Below are positions 29,308 to 38,043 of a DNA stretch of 64,000 bases, piece after piece. Source of the DNA: Magnetococcales bacterium (GTDB lineage Bacteria > Pseudomonadota > Magnetococcia > Magnetococcales > JADFYX01). The notes beneath the pieces were generated by a model. That model worked only from the letters and a program-made list of their open reading frames with translations, ran no database searches and was not told where the DNA came from. The DNA lies in the NCBI GenBank assembly GCA_002753565.1, contig PEAM01000004.1, positions 102,631 to 166,630 of the forward strand, read 5' to 3'. The position numbers and the translations under genes are program-made. The number at the start of each line of letters is the position of its first letter. The stretch's first letter is position 1.

Positions 29308-29775
29308 TTAATGTTCAAGGTCAACACTGCCTTTTTTTTCAAAATCGAAAGGACCGACAAACAGCAGGTCCACCTTCAATTGACCGGAGACACGATATTC
29401 CACCCTCTTTTTGTGCGACTTGATCAGTTTGGAGATCGGTCTGGATAGCTTGAGAATAGAGGTGGAGATGACCATATCAAACTCATGCTCTCCCAAAGCG
29501 GGAACCACAAAGGGCTTACTGACAATGCCGTTGGCGGCCATGAGATCTTCCACCTCTAAGAAGCAACTGATGAAGGCCACCGGGACCTCCAGGTCATTGG
29601 GGTTGAATACTTTGAGCCGAGCGATGAGTTTCTGCTCGAAAAAGGAGAGTTTTCCAACCCGCAAGCCGATCAAATCGACGGTTGGCTTCTGGATATCTTT
29701 AGGGTCCATGGTCAAGTGCGTACAAGAGGTCAGTAACAGAAGCACGATCAGCCCGACCACTCTTCCCACCCGCAT
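29308..29775 (-). CDS. LEA type 2 / WHy-domain lipoprotein
   Basis: 156 residues from the ATG at 29775, chosen because it gives a clean lipoprotein signal (VVGLIVLLLLTSC). ATGs at 29799 and further upstream are in frame, but the added N-terminus is unlike a signal. The mature part resembles the LEA14/WHy beta-sandwich: VDLIGLRVGKLSFFEQKLIARLKVFNPND, where the NPN element after a hydrophobic strand is typical, then PVAFISCFLEVEDL and VVPALGEHEFDM. Family members are linked to desiccation and membrane stress; no specific role can be assigned. Confidence 0.65.
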   Translation of the reverse strand: MRVGRVVGLIVLLLLTSCTHLTMDPKDIQKPTVDLIGLRVGKLSFFEQKLIARLKVFNPNDLEVPVAFISCFLEVEDLMAANGIVSKPFVVPALGEHEFDMVISTSILKLSRPISKLIKSHKKRVEYRVSGQLKVDLLFVGPFDFEKKGSVDLEH

Positions 29776-29997
29776 GACCTCTCTGTTCTTGCCTATCATC
29801 TTGCCACCAACCACCCTGAAAAAAAACAACCAATGGGCCTGTCCCAACAGGCACCACCCCCAATAAAATCTGCTATAGTAGAGGATAAGCGCCACCTGAC
29901 ACCCTTGTCAACAGAGGCGATACTAACAAAAAAACCAAATAAAACCAACATTAAACCCTTTTCCTTCAAGGGTGACCCAAAAGGCTGAATAATAACA

Positions 29998-30699
29998 ATG
30001 GATCTTCCCCCGCTTCTTGAATTGAGAAATATCAGTAAATCGTACCAAGAAGCCGACCGAAAGGTTGCCATTCTGGATAATCTGCAAGCTACCTTTGCCG
30101 CCGGAAAGATGGCGGCCATCATCGGTCGGAGCGGCTCAGGAAAAACCACCCTGCTCAACCTGATCAGCGGCATCGATGAGCCGTGTAGCGGCGAGGTACG
30201 GGTAAAGGGTGTCAGCCTGACCGGGCAAACCGAAGAGAAAAGAACCCTCTTCCGCCGTCGCCACATTGGGTTTATCTTCCAGTTTTTCAACCTGATTCCC
30301 ACCCTCACCGTCGAAGAGAATATCCTTTTCCCCCTGGAACTCAACCAAATGCTCTCGCCTCCCAACCGGGCGTGGGCCAGCCAGTTGATTCAACAGGTAG
30401 GGCTGGCGGGGCGGGAGGAGAGCTTTCCCGACCGGCTCTCCGGGGGGGAACAGCAGCGGGTCGCCATTGCCCGTGCCCTGGTCCATCGCCCCCAACTGAT
30501 CCTGGCTGACGAACCAACCGGCAACCTGGATCAGGAGACCGGCCGGGAGATCCTCAACCTTATGATCGGGCTGACAACCCAGCTCTGCGCCACCCTGATC
30601 ATGGTCACCCACAGCCTGGAATTTGCCGAACGGGCCGACCATCTCTTTACCCTGCGCCAGGGTCAACTGGTACAAGCGGTTCGACAGGAGGCGCTATGA
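29998..30699 (+). CDS. ABC exporter ATPase, LolD/MacB type
   Basis: 233 residues. Walker [11 protein letters not shown]-loop [17 protein letters not shown], signature [15 protein letters not shown], Walker [13 protein letters not shown] and H-loop VTHS are all intact and of the LolD/MacB subgroup. It powers a mechanotransmission-type transporter rather than a classic alternating-access pump. Its stop overlaps the start of the permease gene (ATGA), so the two are translationally coupled. Confidence 0.92.
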   Translation: MDLPPLLELRNISKSYQEADRKVAILDNLQATFAAGKMAAIIGRSGSGKTTLLNLISGIDEPCSGEVRVKGVSLTGQTEEKRTLFRRRHIGFIFQFFNLIPTLTVEENILFPLELNQMLSPPNRAWASQLIQQVGLAGREESFPDRLSGGEQQRVAIARALVHRPQLILADEPTGNLDQETGREILNLMIGLTTQLCATLIMVTHSLEFAERADHLFTLRQGQLVQAVRQEAL

Positions 30700-33236
30700 C
30701 CCCCTTCTCTCTGTTAACAAAAGCCAGCTCTCGCTACTATTTCCATACCCCCTGGCTAACCGCCCTGGCGCTCTTTAGCATCGCCTTGGGGGTGGCGGTG
30801 GTGACCGCCGTCGATCTGGCCAATCAAGGGGCCATGGACTCTCTGCATAAAACTACCTCGGCCCTGGATGGGGGAGCAACCCACCAACTTATCGGCCCCC
30901 CCGGCGGCATGCCAGAACAGCACTATCCCACCTTGACCCAAACCCCCGCTGTCGACCATGCCATTCCGGTGGTGGAGGGCATGGCCTACTCCCCCTTGTT
31001 TCCCCAGCACCCCTTTATTTTACGTGGTGTCGACCTCCTCTCCGAAGCCACCCTAAGACCCCACCTGGGGGAGACCCTTCACCCCGATCGGCTGCTCACC
31101 CTGCTGACAGAACCCAACACCGCCTATCTGTTAGCCGATACAGCCCAACAACTCGGGTTACAGGTCGGAGACCGCTTTCCCCTTGTGGCCAATGGTCAAG
31201 CGCATCAGGTGACGTTAGCCGCCCTGCTCGCACCCAAAAACCCGCTCATACGGGAAGGGATGGCCTCCTTTCTGATTGTCGATATCGCCACCGCCCAGGA
31301 GCTGCTGGGGATGGTGGGCCGGCTCAGCCGAATCGACCTGATCCTCACCGCACCCGACCTACCCACACCTCCCCCCGGAACCCGACTCCTCAAAGCCGAG
31401 AACCAACAAGAGAGCCTGATCGCCATGACCCGCTCTTTTCGGCTCAACCTTACCGCTCTCAGCCTGTTGGCCCTGTTGGTGGGTATGTTCATCATTTTTA
31501 ACACCATCACCTTTTCGGTGGTGCGCCGTCGACGACTCATCGGCCTGCTGCGGGCACAGGGTGTTACCCGGCGGGCGCTGTTCATCCTACTGCTCAAAGA
31601 GGCGCTGCTTCTGGCCATTCCCGGAACCGCCATCGGGTTGTTATTGGGTATTGTCTTGGGCCATGGTATGGTCGAGCTGGTTACACGCACCATCAACGAT
31701 CTCTATTTTCATCTCCCTTCAACCCCCCTTCATCCCGACCCAACCTCTCTGCTCAAGGGAGCCGCTCTAGGGATCGGGGCCACACTTGTCGCCACCCTTC
31801 CCCCCGCCTGGGAAGCCACCACCATCTCTCCAGCCACCGCCCTGACCCGCTCCTCTCAAGAGAGCCATCTTCGACCTCAAAAGGGCAACCGAACCCTCTG
31901 GATCGGCTTTACCCTCCTCGCTCTGGGCGGTGGCCTTCTGCTGCTGCCCGATCAATCTCTCGCTTACGGCTTTGCGGCACTGGCTCTGCTGATTGTCGGC
32001 AGCGCTTTTTTGGCACCCCGTGGAACCCTGCTCCTCATGAGCCTGCTCAAACGGCCCATGAGCCACTTTTTTGGTCTGTCGGGGCGAGTGGCGGTGGGCG
32101 GGGTTGTGCGAAATTTAAGTCGAACCGGTGTGGCGGTGGCGGCTCTCTCTGTGGCGGTGGCTACCGCTTTGGGTATGGGTTTGATGATTCACAGTTTTCG
32201 CTCCACCGTCGAGGTGTGGCTGGAGCAGACCCTCAGCTCCGATATCTATATCTCCCTCTCCGGCACCCTCTCCACCTCGGGCAACCCGATGTTAAAACCC
32301 CAGACCATTGAAACCCTTAAGACGATTCCCGGCGTCCATCAGGTGGGCTTTGGGCGTAAAATGGTCTTGGAGACCGAGCTGGGACGGTTAAAACTGCTGA
32401 TTTTAGAGATCTCCAAGGCTCGGTTTAACCACTATCTATTTCAATCGGGCGATCCCGAAACCCTCTGGCCTCTGTTTCAAAACGGCCAAGCCATCCTCAT
32501 CTCCGAATCACTGGCCTTTCACAAGGGGTTGAAGGTTGGCGACACCATCAACCTGCCCACCCCCGGTGGCAGCCGCCCCTTTACCCTGGGGGGCATTCTC
32601 TACGACTATCGAGCCAACGCTGGCCTTATCATCATGAATCGTGCCCTTTTTCAACACCATTGGCACGATAACGGTGTAGCCAACATGGGGATTACCGTTA
32701 GCGAAGATTACCCGGTCGATCAGGTGGTTGAAGCGCTTAAACAGGCTGTTGCCACACAAAGCCAGGGAGAAAATCTGGTCATTCGATCCAACCAAAAACT
32801 GCGCCAGGCCTCGTTGGATATTTTTGATCGAACCTTTGCCATCACCCGACTCTTGCGGCTACTGGGGGTGGTGGTGGCTTTTTTTGGTGTGCTGACCGCT
32901 CTGATGGCTATCCAGATGGAGCGTTTTCGAGAGATGGCTGTCTTTCGGGCCTTGGGGTTGACCCGAAAAGAGTTGGGACGGGTGGTTGTGTTGGAGACCG
33001 GACTGCTGGGGCTGGCTGCGGGACTGTTTGCCATTCCCCTTGGTTGGTTACAGGGGCAACTGCTTATTCATGTCATCAACTATCGCTCCTTTGGCTGGAC
33101 ACTTCTGGTAGAGCCAGACCCCTTTCTGCTCAGCCAATCCCTGCTGATTGCCATTCCCACCGCCCTCATTGCCGGACTGTTCCCAGCCTATCAGATGGCC
33201 AACACCTCTCCAGCTGAAGCGTTGCGGGAGGCTTAA
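30696..33236 (+). CDS. FtsX-like ABC permease, large two-unit form
   Basis: 846 residues. An N-terminal membrane helix (TALALFSIALGVAVVTAVDL) precedes a large periplasmic domain. Then come three helices of an FtsX unit (residues about 245-370), two isolated helices near 400-440, a second N-terminal-like helix near 475 with another periplasmic domain, and a final FtsX unit with VVVLETGLLGLAAGLFAIPLGW near the C-terminus. This duplicated design is that of the YbbP/AttFG-type permeases working with LolD-like ATPases. Partner ATPase immediately upstream, AttH-like protein 3 bp downstream. Confidence 0.88.
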   Translation: MTPFSLLTKASSRYYFHTPWLTALALFSIALGVAVVTAVDLANQGAMDSLHKTTSALDGGATHQLIGPPGGMPEQHYPTLTQTPAVDHAIPVVEGMAYSPLFPQHPFILRGVDLLSEATLRPHLGETLHPDRLLTLLTEPNTAYLLADTAQQLGLQVGDRFPLVANGQAHQVTLAALLAPKNPLIREGMASFLIVDIATAQELLGMVGRLSRIDLILTAPDLPTPPPGTRLLKAENQQESLIAMTRSFRLNLTALSLLALLVGMFIIFNTITFSVVRRRRLIGLLRAQGVTRRALFILLLKEALLLAIPGTAIGLLLGIVLGHGMVELVTRTINDLYFHLPSTPLHPDPTSLLKGAALGIGATLVATLPPAWEATTISPATALTRSSQESHLRPQKGNRTLWIGFTLLALGGGLLLLPDQSLAYGFAALALLIVGSAFLAPRGTLLLMSLLKRPMSHFFGLSGRVAVGGVVRNLSRTGVAVAALSVAVATALGMGLMIHSFRSTVEVWLEQTLSSDIYISLSGTLSTSGNPMLKPQTIETLKTIPGVHQVGFGRKMVLETELGRLKLLILEISKARFNHYLFQSGDPETLWPLFQNGQAILISESLAFHKGLKVGDTINLPTPGGSRPFTLGGILYDYRANAGLIIMNRALFQHHWHDNGVANMGITVSEDYPVDQVVEALKQAVATQSQGENLVIRSNQKLRQASLDIFDRTFAITRLLRLLGVVVAFFGVLTALMAIQMERFREMAVFRALGLTRKELGRVVVLETGLLGLAAGLFAIPLGWLQGQLLIHVINYRSFGWTLLVEPDPFLLSQSLLIAIPTALIAGLFPAYQMANTSPAEALREA

Positions 33237-33239
33237 AGG

Positions 33240-34406
33240 ATGACAACCAAGATTTTTCACACCTTTGCAGCCCTGTTCTGCATCGGCTCCCTGCTGTATT
33301 TTTCAACGGCAACACCTCCCGAGGAAAAGCCGAATAAAGCCACGGGACTGGCCCTCACCCACGTGATGGGAGCTGCGCAACAGAGCGGCTTTCATCAGGC
33401 CATCCAGCCAAGATTGTTCCAGTTTCCTGCCGATCACGGCCCCCACCCCACCTTTAAACAGGAGTGGTGGTATGTAACCGGCAATGTGAGCAGCGAGCAG
33501 CCCAAGCGGGATTTTGGTTTTCAGTGGACCCTGTTTCGAGTCGGCCTGACAGCCACCCCCCCATTGCGCCCCTCGGCCTGGGCCACCTCAGAGATCTATA
33601 TGGGCCATCTTGCCGTAACCGACATTCAATCGGATCAGTTTTACCCCGCGCAAAAGCTGGCCCGACCTGCACTGCAGATGGCTGGCGCCCAAGCCAACCC
33701 ATTCAGGGCCTGGATTGAAAACTGGCAGCTTGTCCAAAAGGGTGGAGAGCCCAACAAGCCCATTTTGCAACTCTCTGCCCAAACCGACCTCATCAGCCTG
33801 GAACTCACCCTGGAGGCCATTAAAGAGGTGGTTCTTCAGGGTGACCAGGGGCTGAGCCAAAAAAACAGCCAACCCGGCAACGCCTCCTACTACTACTCCC
33901 TGCCTCGGCTGAAGAGTACCGGCACCCTGGCAATCAAAGGCCAGACCTTTACCGTCAACGGTTTAAGCTGGATGGACAGAGAGTGGAGCACTTCGGCACT
34001 GGCCGCCGATCAGGTCGGCTGGGACTGGTTCTCCCTCCACCTCTCCGACGGCTCCGATTTGATCTATTACCAGATCCGCAATCAAGAGGGAAAAGCTGAT
34101 CCGGTCAGTCAGGGTGCCCTCATCGATTCCGACGGCAACAAACGGGTTATCAGAGCCTCTGATATTCAACTAACAGTCCTAAACCATTGGACAAGCCCCA
34201 CTTCTCATAGTGTCTATCCTTCCGGCTGGAAGCTTGTTGTACCTGGTCTTAATCTATCCCTTATCCTCACCCCAGCGATTAAAAACCAGGAGCTAAACCA
34301 AACCCTGGTCACCTATTGGGAGGGAGCTGTGACGGTCGACGGAGTGTATGACGGAAAAAAAATCGGCGGAAAGGGGTATGGAGAACTAACCGGTTATGAT
34401 AGATAA
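33240..34406 (+). CDS. AttH/CrtC-like lipocalin-fold exported protein
   Basis: 388 residues. A signal-type hydrophobic N-terminus (FAALFCIGSLLYFSTA) is followed by the AttH/hydroxyneurosporene synthase-like double lipocalin domain: FPADHGPHPTFKQEWWYVTGNV at the start, GFQWTLFRVGL, then LSWMDREWSTSAL and WDWFSLHLSDGSDL. The HP..EWWY element and MDREWS are hallmarks of the family. It is cotranscribed with the ABC ATPase and permease (3-bp gap). Such three-gene sets exist in many bacteria; the transported or bound molecule is unknown, likely a lipid (inference). Confidence 0.82.
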   Translation: MTTKIFHTFAALFCIGSLLYFSTATPPEEKPNKATGLALTHVMGAAQQSGFHQAIQPRLFQFPADHGPHPTFKQEWWYVTGNVSSEQPKRDFGFQWTLFRVGLTATPPLRPSAWATSEIYMGHLAVTDIQSDQFYPAQKLARPALQMAGAQANPFRAWIENWQLVQKGGEPNKPILQLSAQTDLISLELTLEAIKEVVLQGDQGLSQKNSQPGNASYYYSLPRLKSTGTLAIKGQTFTVNGLSWMDREWSTSALAADQVGWDWFSLHLSDGSDLIYYQIRNQEGKADPVSQGALIDSDGNKRVIRASDIQLTVLNHWTSPTSHSVYPSGWKLVVPGLNLSLILTPAIKNQELNQTLVTYWEGAVTVDGVYDGKKIGGKGYGELTGYDR

Positions 34407-34466
34407 TAATCAGACCTGTATGGAGTCCGATCAATCCATACCGAGAACCAGGCAGGGAGAAAAAAG

Positions 34467-34937
34467 ATGGATCTTCACCCCATAGAGACTGAGGAAGAGC
34501 TGGCCAATGAGCTTTTCCAGCTAATAGAGCGTGCCAAGCTGGGCGGGCTGATCAGTGAAAATATTGAAGCAATTGACTCCATTGTCAACCATATCAACCT
34601 GAAAAGCAGCCCCATCGAACTCCCCGAAGCCATCCTGAATGAGGACCGGGAAGCCAACAGCAGTGAAGAGTTGCGAGACTCCTACCGGATGGATATCAAC
34701 CAAGAGGCGGTGGCAATCTTTGATGGGCAGCGGCTGAACATGGACATTACCGATGTCAGCACCAGCGGCTTTGGTCTTATCTCCGAGGAAGAGGTGCCCC
34801 ATGGAAAAAATATTTATCTGGAGATCAACGGCCTGGATGGCATGGATATTTATGCCTGCAAAATCTGCTACTGCCGAGTCAAAAAGGGGGTATATCACGT
34901 TGGCTTACGAACTCAAAAAAAACTTCCCAGACTCTAG
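34467..34937 (+). CDS. PilZ-domain protein
   Basis: 156 residues. The N-terminal 70 residues are acidic and helical without recognisable family. The C-terminal PilZ domain carries the cyclic-di-GMP motifs RDSYR (RxxxR type, with Arg at both ends) and DVSTSGFG (D/NxSxxG) about 30 residues later. Binding of c-di-GMP is therefore likely. A typical short effector, possibly acting on motility or polysaccharide. It stands alone; a good ribosome site (AGGGAG) precedes it. Confidence 0.82.
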   Translation: MDLHPIETEEELANELFQLIERAKLGGLISENIEAIDSIVNHINLKSSPIELPEAILNEDREANSSEELRDSYRMDINQEAVAIFDGQRLNMDITDVSTSGFGLISEEEVPHGKNIYLEINGLDGMDIYACKICYCRVKKGVYHVGLRTQKKLPRL

Positions 34938-35025
34938 GGCCTGCTGACAGAGGGGGCTGCAAGCCCTCCCAGGAGGCAGTGTCCATTTTTCAATGAGGAC
35001 GACACTATATAAGTTGTACTTGCCA

Positions 35026-35070
35026 AGACCCATCCGCAATCGTTTTGTACACATTTGGTTTGAAATCTCT
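35026..35070 (-). repeat. Dispersed 45-bp repeat, copy 2 (inverted)
   Basis: Reverse complement of 26743-26787 without a mismatch. In its own orientation both copies are followed within about 100 bp by a GC-rich Gly-codon-free stem containing TGGGAGG..TGCAG..CCCC. It falls between the PilZ gene and a strong terminator. Confidence 0.9.
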
Positions 35071-35122
35071 ATATTTTTGCTAGACTCCCAAGCGTGCAGA
35101 CAACTCAGCTGCCCCATCAACC

Positions 35123-35150
35123 AAAAAACCCGCCAATTGGCGGGTTTTTT
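35123..35150. terminator. Bidirectional Rho-independent terminator
   Basis: Perfect 28-bp palindrome: six As, CCCGCCAATTGGCGGG, six Ts. It ends the leftward P-II gene (stop at 35182) and can also stop transcription from the left (PilZ gene). Confidence 0.9.
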
Positions 35151-35181
35151 GTCAAACAGAGGCAGTCAATCAACAAAAAGA

Positions 35182-35559
35182 TTAACTCTCCACCTCATCT
35201 TCAATCCCTTCCGGCAGCATAAACGGTGTCGCCCCAATCAGATCGCTCTGATACAGAAAACCGGCCCCTTCACGGTGAAGGTCAGTGGTATCGTAGATAT
35301 ACTCAAACAGTTCGTCAGCCAAAGCCGCTTCTACCACAACGGTAATCACCCGAACCGACTCAGCCTGGATGGATTTTCTCCGTTTTCCACCCGCAGAGGA
35401 GGCGCCAATCCCCCGGCATTTGAAAGAGTTGGCGGTGATAATGTTCTTTTCGTCCCGAAGCGCCTTGATCAATGTCAGATCTCGACCATCATCGGGTATC
35501 ACACAGGTGATCAACTTGGAAGCGGTAAAGGAGGATGGGGCGTGCTCTTTACTGGCCAT
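35182..35559 (-). CDS. Divergent P-II-like protein (first of pair)
   Basis: 125 residues. The fold pattern and spacing are of the GlnB superfamily (SKLITCVIPDDGRDLTLIKALRDEKNIITANSFKCRGIG, then VRVITVVVEAALADELFEYIYDTTDL). The T-loop is replaced by a Ser/Gly/Lys-rich stretch without the uridylylation tyrosine, and the ATP-binding B-loop appears as GAGFLYQ rather than GDGKIFV. So it is not a classic nitrogen regulator. It is paired with a second P-II-like gene and a DUF1538 membrane protein. It probably senses a small ligand and acts on that transporter (inference). Confidence 0.7.
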   Translation of the reverse strand: MASKEHAPSSFTASKLITCVIPDDGRDLTLIKALRDEKNIITANSFKCRGIGASSAGGKRRKSIQAESVRVITVVVEAALADELFEYIYDTTDLHREGAGFLYQSDLIGATPFMLPEGIEDEVES

Positions 35560-35568
35560 GGTCCCCCC

Positions 35569-35943
35569 CTATGCGCTTTTTTGGAGTTTTTCAAGGACAT
35601 CTTGAGGGATATAGGTCGCCGCCTTCTCAAGGGGGGTCACATACATAAAGCCCATACCCGGCGTATCCAACTGTCCCGCCAGATAGATGTTATCGAAGAC
35701 CGTATCCAACTGTTCGGTTCCGACCACAATGCTGACCACCTCTTTTTCCACCTCAACGGCAACACCCAATGCCCCGAGACGCTCTCGAACACCGCTCCCC
35801 TTGGCAAAGAATACCGTCGCACCCTGGGCCCCCGCATCCCGAGCCGCAAGGACAATGGTATCCCCCAAACCACGCTGAACAATACAGGTGATCAGACGAA
35901 CATCGGTAAGAAATGTAATTTTGCGTTTAGCTGAAGACGGCAT
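35569..35943 (-). CDS. Divergent P-II-like protein (second of pair)
   Basis: 124 residues from the ATG at 35943 (MPSSAKRKITF). It is paralogous to the preceding gene: RLITCIVQRGLGDTIVLAARDAGAQGATVFFAKGSG, then VVSIVVGTEQLDTVFDNIYLA and GMGFMYVTPLEKAATYIP. It too lacks a recognisable T-loop tyrosine and the GDGKIF B-loop. The shared GxGF(L/M)Y ending suggests both copies bind a common ligand in an altered pocket. It lies 9 bp upstream of its partner and 51 bp downstream of the DUF1538 gene, on the same strand. Confidence 0.7.
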   Translation of the reverse strand: MPSSAKRKITFLTDVRLITCIVQRGLGDTIVLAARDAGAQGATVFFAKGSGVRERLGALGVAVEVEKEVVSIVVGTEQLDTVFDNIYLAGQLDTPGMGFMYVTPLEKAATYIPQDVLEKLQKSA

Positions 35944-35994
35944 TACGCGCACCCCCTAAATGAAGAACGTTCCATGATTTTTAGAACCTTATGA

Positions 35995-37764
35995 TTAACT
36001 TGATGCCTCGACAGCCTCGGCCAACACCTCTTCTTCGGATTTTTTAAACCGAGAAGAAAACCGAACCCAAAGACCGGTCATCATGACAGAGATGATCGGA
36101 CCAATGGAGGCCATGGAGAGCATGCCAAACCCCTCAACAACATCGACAGCACCCCCCACACCCAGCCCCATGGCCAACACCAACGGGACAGTAATCGGGC
36201 CTGTCGTCACCCCGGCACTATCCCAGGCAATGTTGACAAACTCCTCGGTAGAGAAATAGGTAAGGACGATGGCAAACCCATAAGCCGGAATCAACATGGC
36301 CGGCAAAGAGATGTTGAAGACAATTTTAGCCAGACCGATGGCAATGCCAAAAGCCACACCAAAAGAGACCGCATACATCAGGGTAGATTTTTTAAACACA
36401 CCCTGAGTCAGATTTTCTACCGTTGCCCCCAGAGCATTCAAGGCTGGCTCGGCCAGGGTGGCACCAAAACCGAGAAACCAGGCAAACGCCAACGCTAGAA
36501 TCATCCCCATGATATAGGCGTAGATGGGTGAGTCCGGCACCGCCGAAATCGTGGTAAAGGCCGAGGGCAGGAGACTACCCGACTGTTCACCCAAAGCAGA
36601 GAGACCGTAGGTCAGCCCCACATTAAAGGTTGCCATGCCGATGATGGTCAGGGCAATACCGTAAGCGACGATACCACCATTTTGAATTTTCTCCTTGAGA
36701 AGAAAATTAAGCACCAAGAAAAGAAACACCACCAGAGGAAGAATGGCCCGGAAGGCCAGGATGATATCAACACCGGGAGAGACCTCATACCACGGAGCAA
36801 CCGTGGTGGTGGCCGCCATAGAGGCTGCTCCCTGAATGATAGACTCGACAGGAACGGTAGAGACCACAAAAATGGAGAGACCCAGAACGCCGATGATGGG
36901 AAAAATAGAGGCCAGGGTCACAATGCCAAAACCGGAGAGGGTTTGGCTCCCCTTACCCGCAGATGCGGCAATACCAATACCCAAGGATAGCACCAAAGGA
37001 ACCGTAACCGGACCGGTGGTAACCGCACCACAATCCCAGGCCAATCCCAACACAGGCTCCAGATAGTCACTGCCCGAGGCATAAGCGGTCATGCCCAGAG
37101 CAGGGGCCAGGGCGGCATAGATCATGGGCTTGAGACTCCAGCCCCGGATAAAACGCATGGTTCCGAGAATGGCAGCCAAGCCAACGCCAGCCCCCACCAC
37201 CAACACCAGAACGCCAGACCAATCGTTCAGCAGCAAAAACAGATAGGGAGCCTTGTTGACATCCACCAACTGGCCGGCGGTTTTCAAGGCTCCGATAGCC
37301 GGTTCGGCAAAGGTAACCCCCACCCCCAGCAAAAAGGCGATGGTCAGCACCACCGGCAAGGTGGATTTTTTGGGAAGCATGACACCAATGGTTTCACCAA
37401 AAGGCATCAGACCAAGCTGCAACCCCTCCATAAAAAACATCAGGCCGACCATAACCGCAACCAAGGAGATGGCAATACCGATAAAACCCTCCACCATCTG
37501 GTGCAGAACAATCAGTTGGAACAGCGCCAGATAGACCGCCAGAGGGGTCACGGCACTAAACTGCTCCATGAACCGGCCGCTGGTATAGTTTTTAAGGATT
37601 CGGTAGATATCCTTGGGTTTGAGGGTGACACGGGGTGGGTCGTAGGGGATAATCTTTCCCACCCCATCTCGCTTGATCTTTGGAGCGAGCGCATTATAGG
37701 AGATCTCTTGAGAGACAACAGAGATATCCCGCATGTACTGGCCAAAACGAATTTTCTGGGTCAT
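35995..37764 (-). CDS. DUF1538 multi-spanning membrane protein
   Basis: 589 residues from the ATG at 37764, preceded by GGAGGGA. After a 60-residue cytosolic N-terminus come two homologous halves of about six helices, each with an FAEPA(I/L)(G/N)AL motif and a matching WDCGAVTTGPVTVPLVL or WDSAGVTTGPITVPLVL motif. Repeated DSAGVTTGP-type loops suggest an internally duplicated transporter with inverted or parallel pseudo-symmetry. The family is uncharacterised as far as I know. The gene is followed by two P-II-like genes, so gating by P-II proteins, as with AmtB-GlnK, is a reasonable hypothesis. Confidence 0.8.
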   Translation of the reverse strand: MTQKIRFGQYMRDISVVSQEISYNALAPKIKRDGVGKIIPYDPPRVTLKPKDIYRILKNYTSGRFMEQFSAVTPLAVYLALFQLIVLHQMVEGFIGIAISLVAVMVGLMFFMEGLQLGLMPFGETIGVMLPKKSTLPVVLTIAFLLGVGVTFAEPAIGALKTAGQLVDVNKAPYLFLLLNDWSGVLVLVVGAGVGLAAILGTMRFIRGWSLKPMIYAALAPALGMTAYASGSDYLEPVLGLAWDCGAVTTGPVTVPLVLSLGIGIAASAGKGSQTLSGFGIVTLASIFPIIGVLGLSIFVVSTVPVESIIQGAASMAATTTVAPWYEVSPGVDIILAFRAILPLVVFLFLVLNFLLKEKIQNGGIVAYGIALTIIGMATFNVGLTYGLSALGEQSGSLLPSAFTTISAVPDSPIYAYIMGMILALAFAWFLGFGATLAEPALNALGATVENLTQGVFKKSTLMYAVSFGVAFGIAIGLAKIVFNISLPAMLIPAYGFAIVLTYFSTEEFVNIAWDSAGVTTGPITVPLVLAMGLGVGGAVDVVEGFGMLSMASIGPIISVMMTGLWVRFSSRFKKSEEEVLAEAVEASS

Positions 37765-38043
37765 ATACTCTCCCTCCATCACGAGAACAGGATGTGCGAA
37801 ATAGTTTCATGTCTGTACGAGGCGGTTTCCTACTTCCTACTACCAAACATATCTACACCTCTCAAAATATGGGACATATCATTTTTAACAGAAATACCCA
37901 AGAGAGCAACCTTAATTCATCCAACTTCAGAAACAACTTTATCCCATATAAACCCTTTTCCCAAACAGATTCAGCCTGCTAATCTGAAGATATTTCAAGC
38001 CAACCACTCATATAGCCAGCCATGGATACTGCCAGAGCATATT
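37765..38043. promoter_or_regulatory. Divergent upstream region (DUF1538 / glycosyltransferase)
   Basis: About 280 bp of AT-rich sequence between divergent genes, presumably with promoters for both. The glycosyltransferase frame stays open through this region, so part of it may be coding if the protein starts at an ATG at 37792. I see no hairpins or repeats. Confidence 0.35.

Noticed and set aside
37501..38043. N-terminal extension of the glycosyltransferase
   Set aside because: Would overlap the DUF1538 gene and reads through AT-rich non-coding-like DNA.
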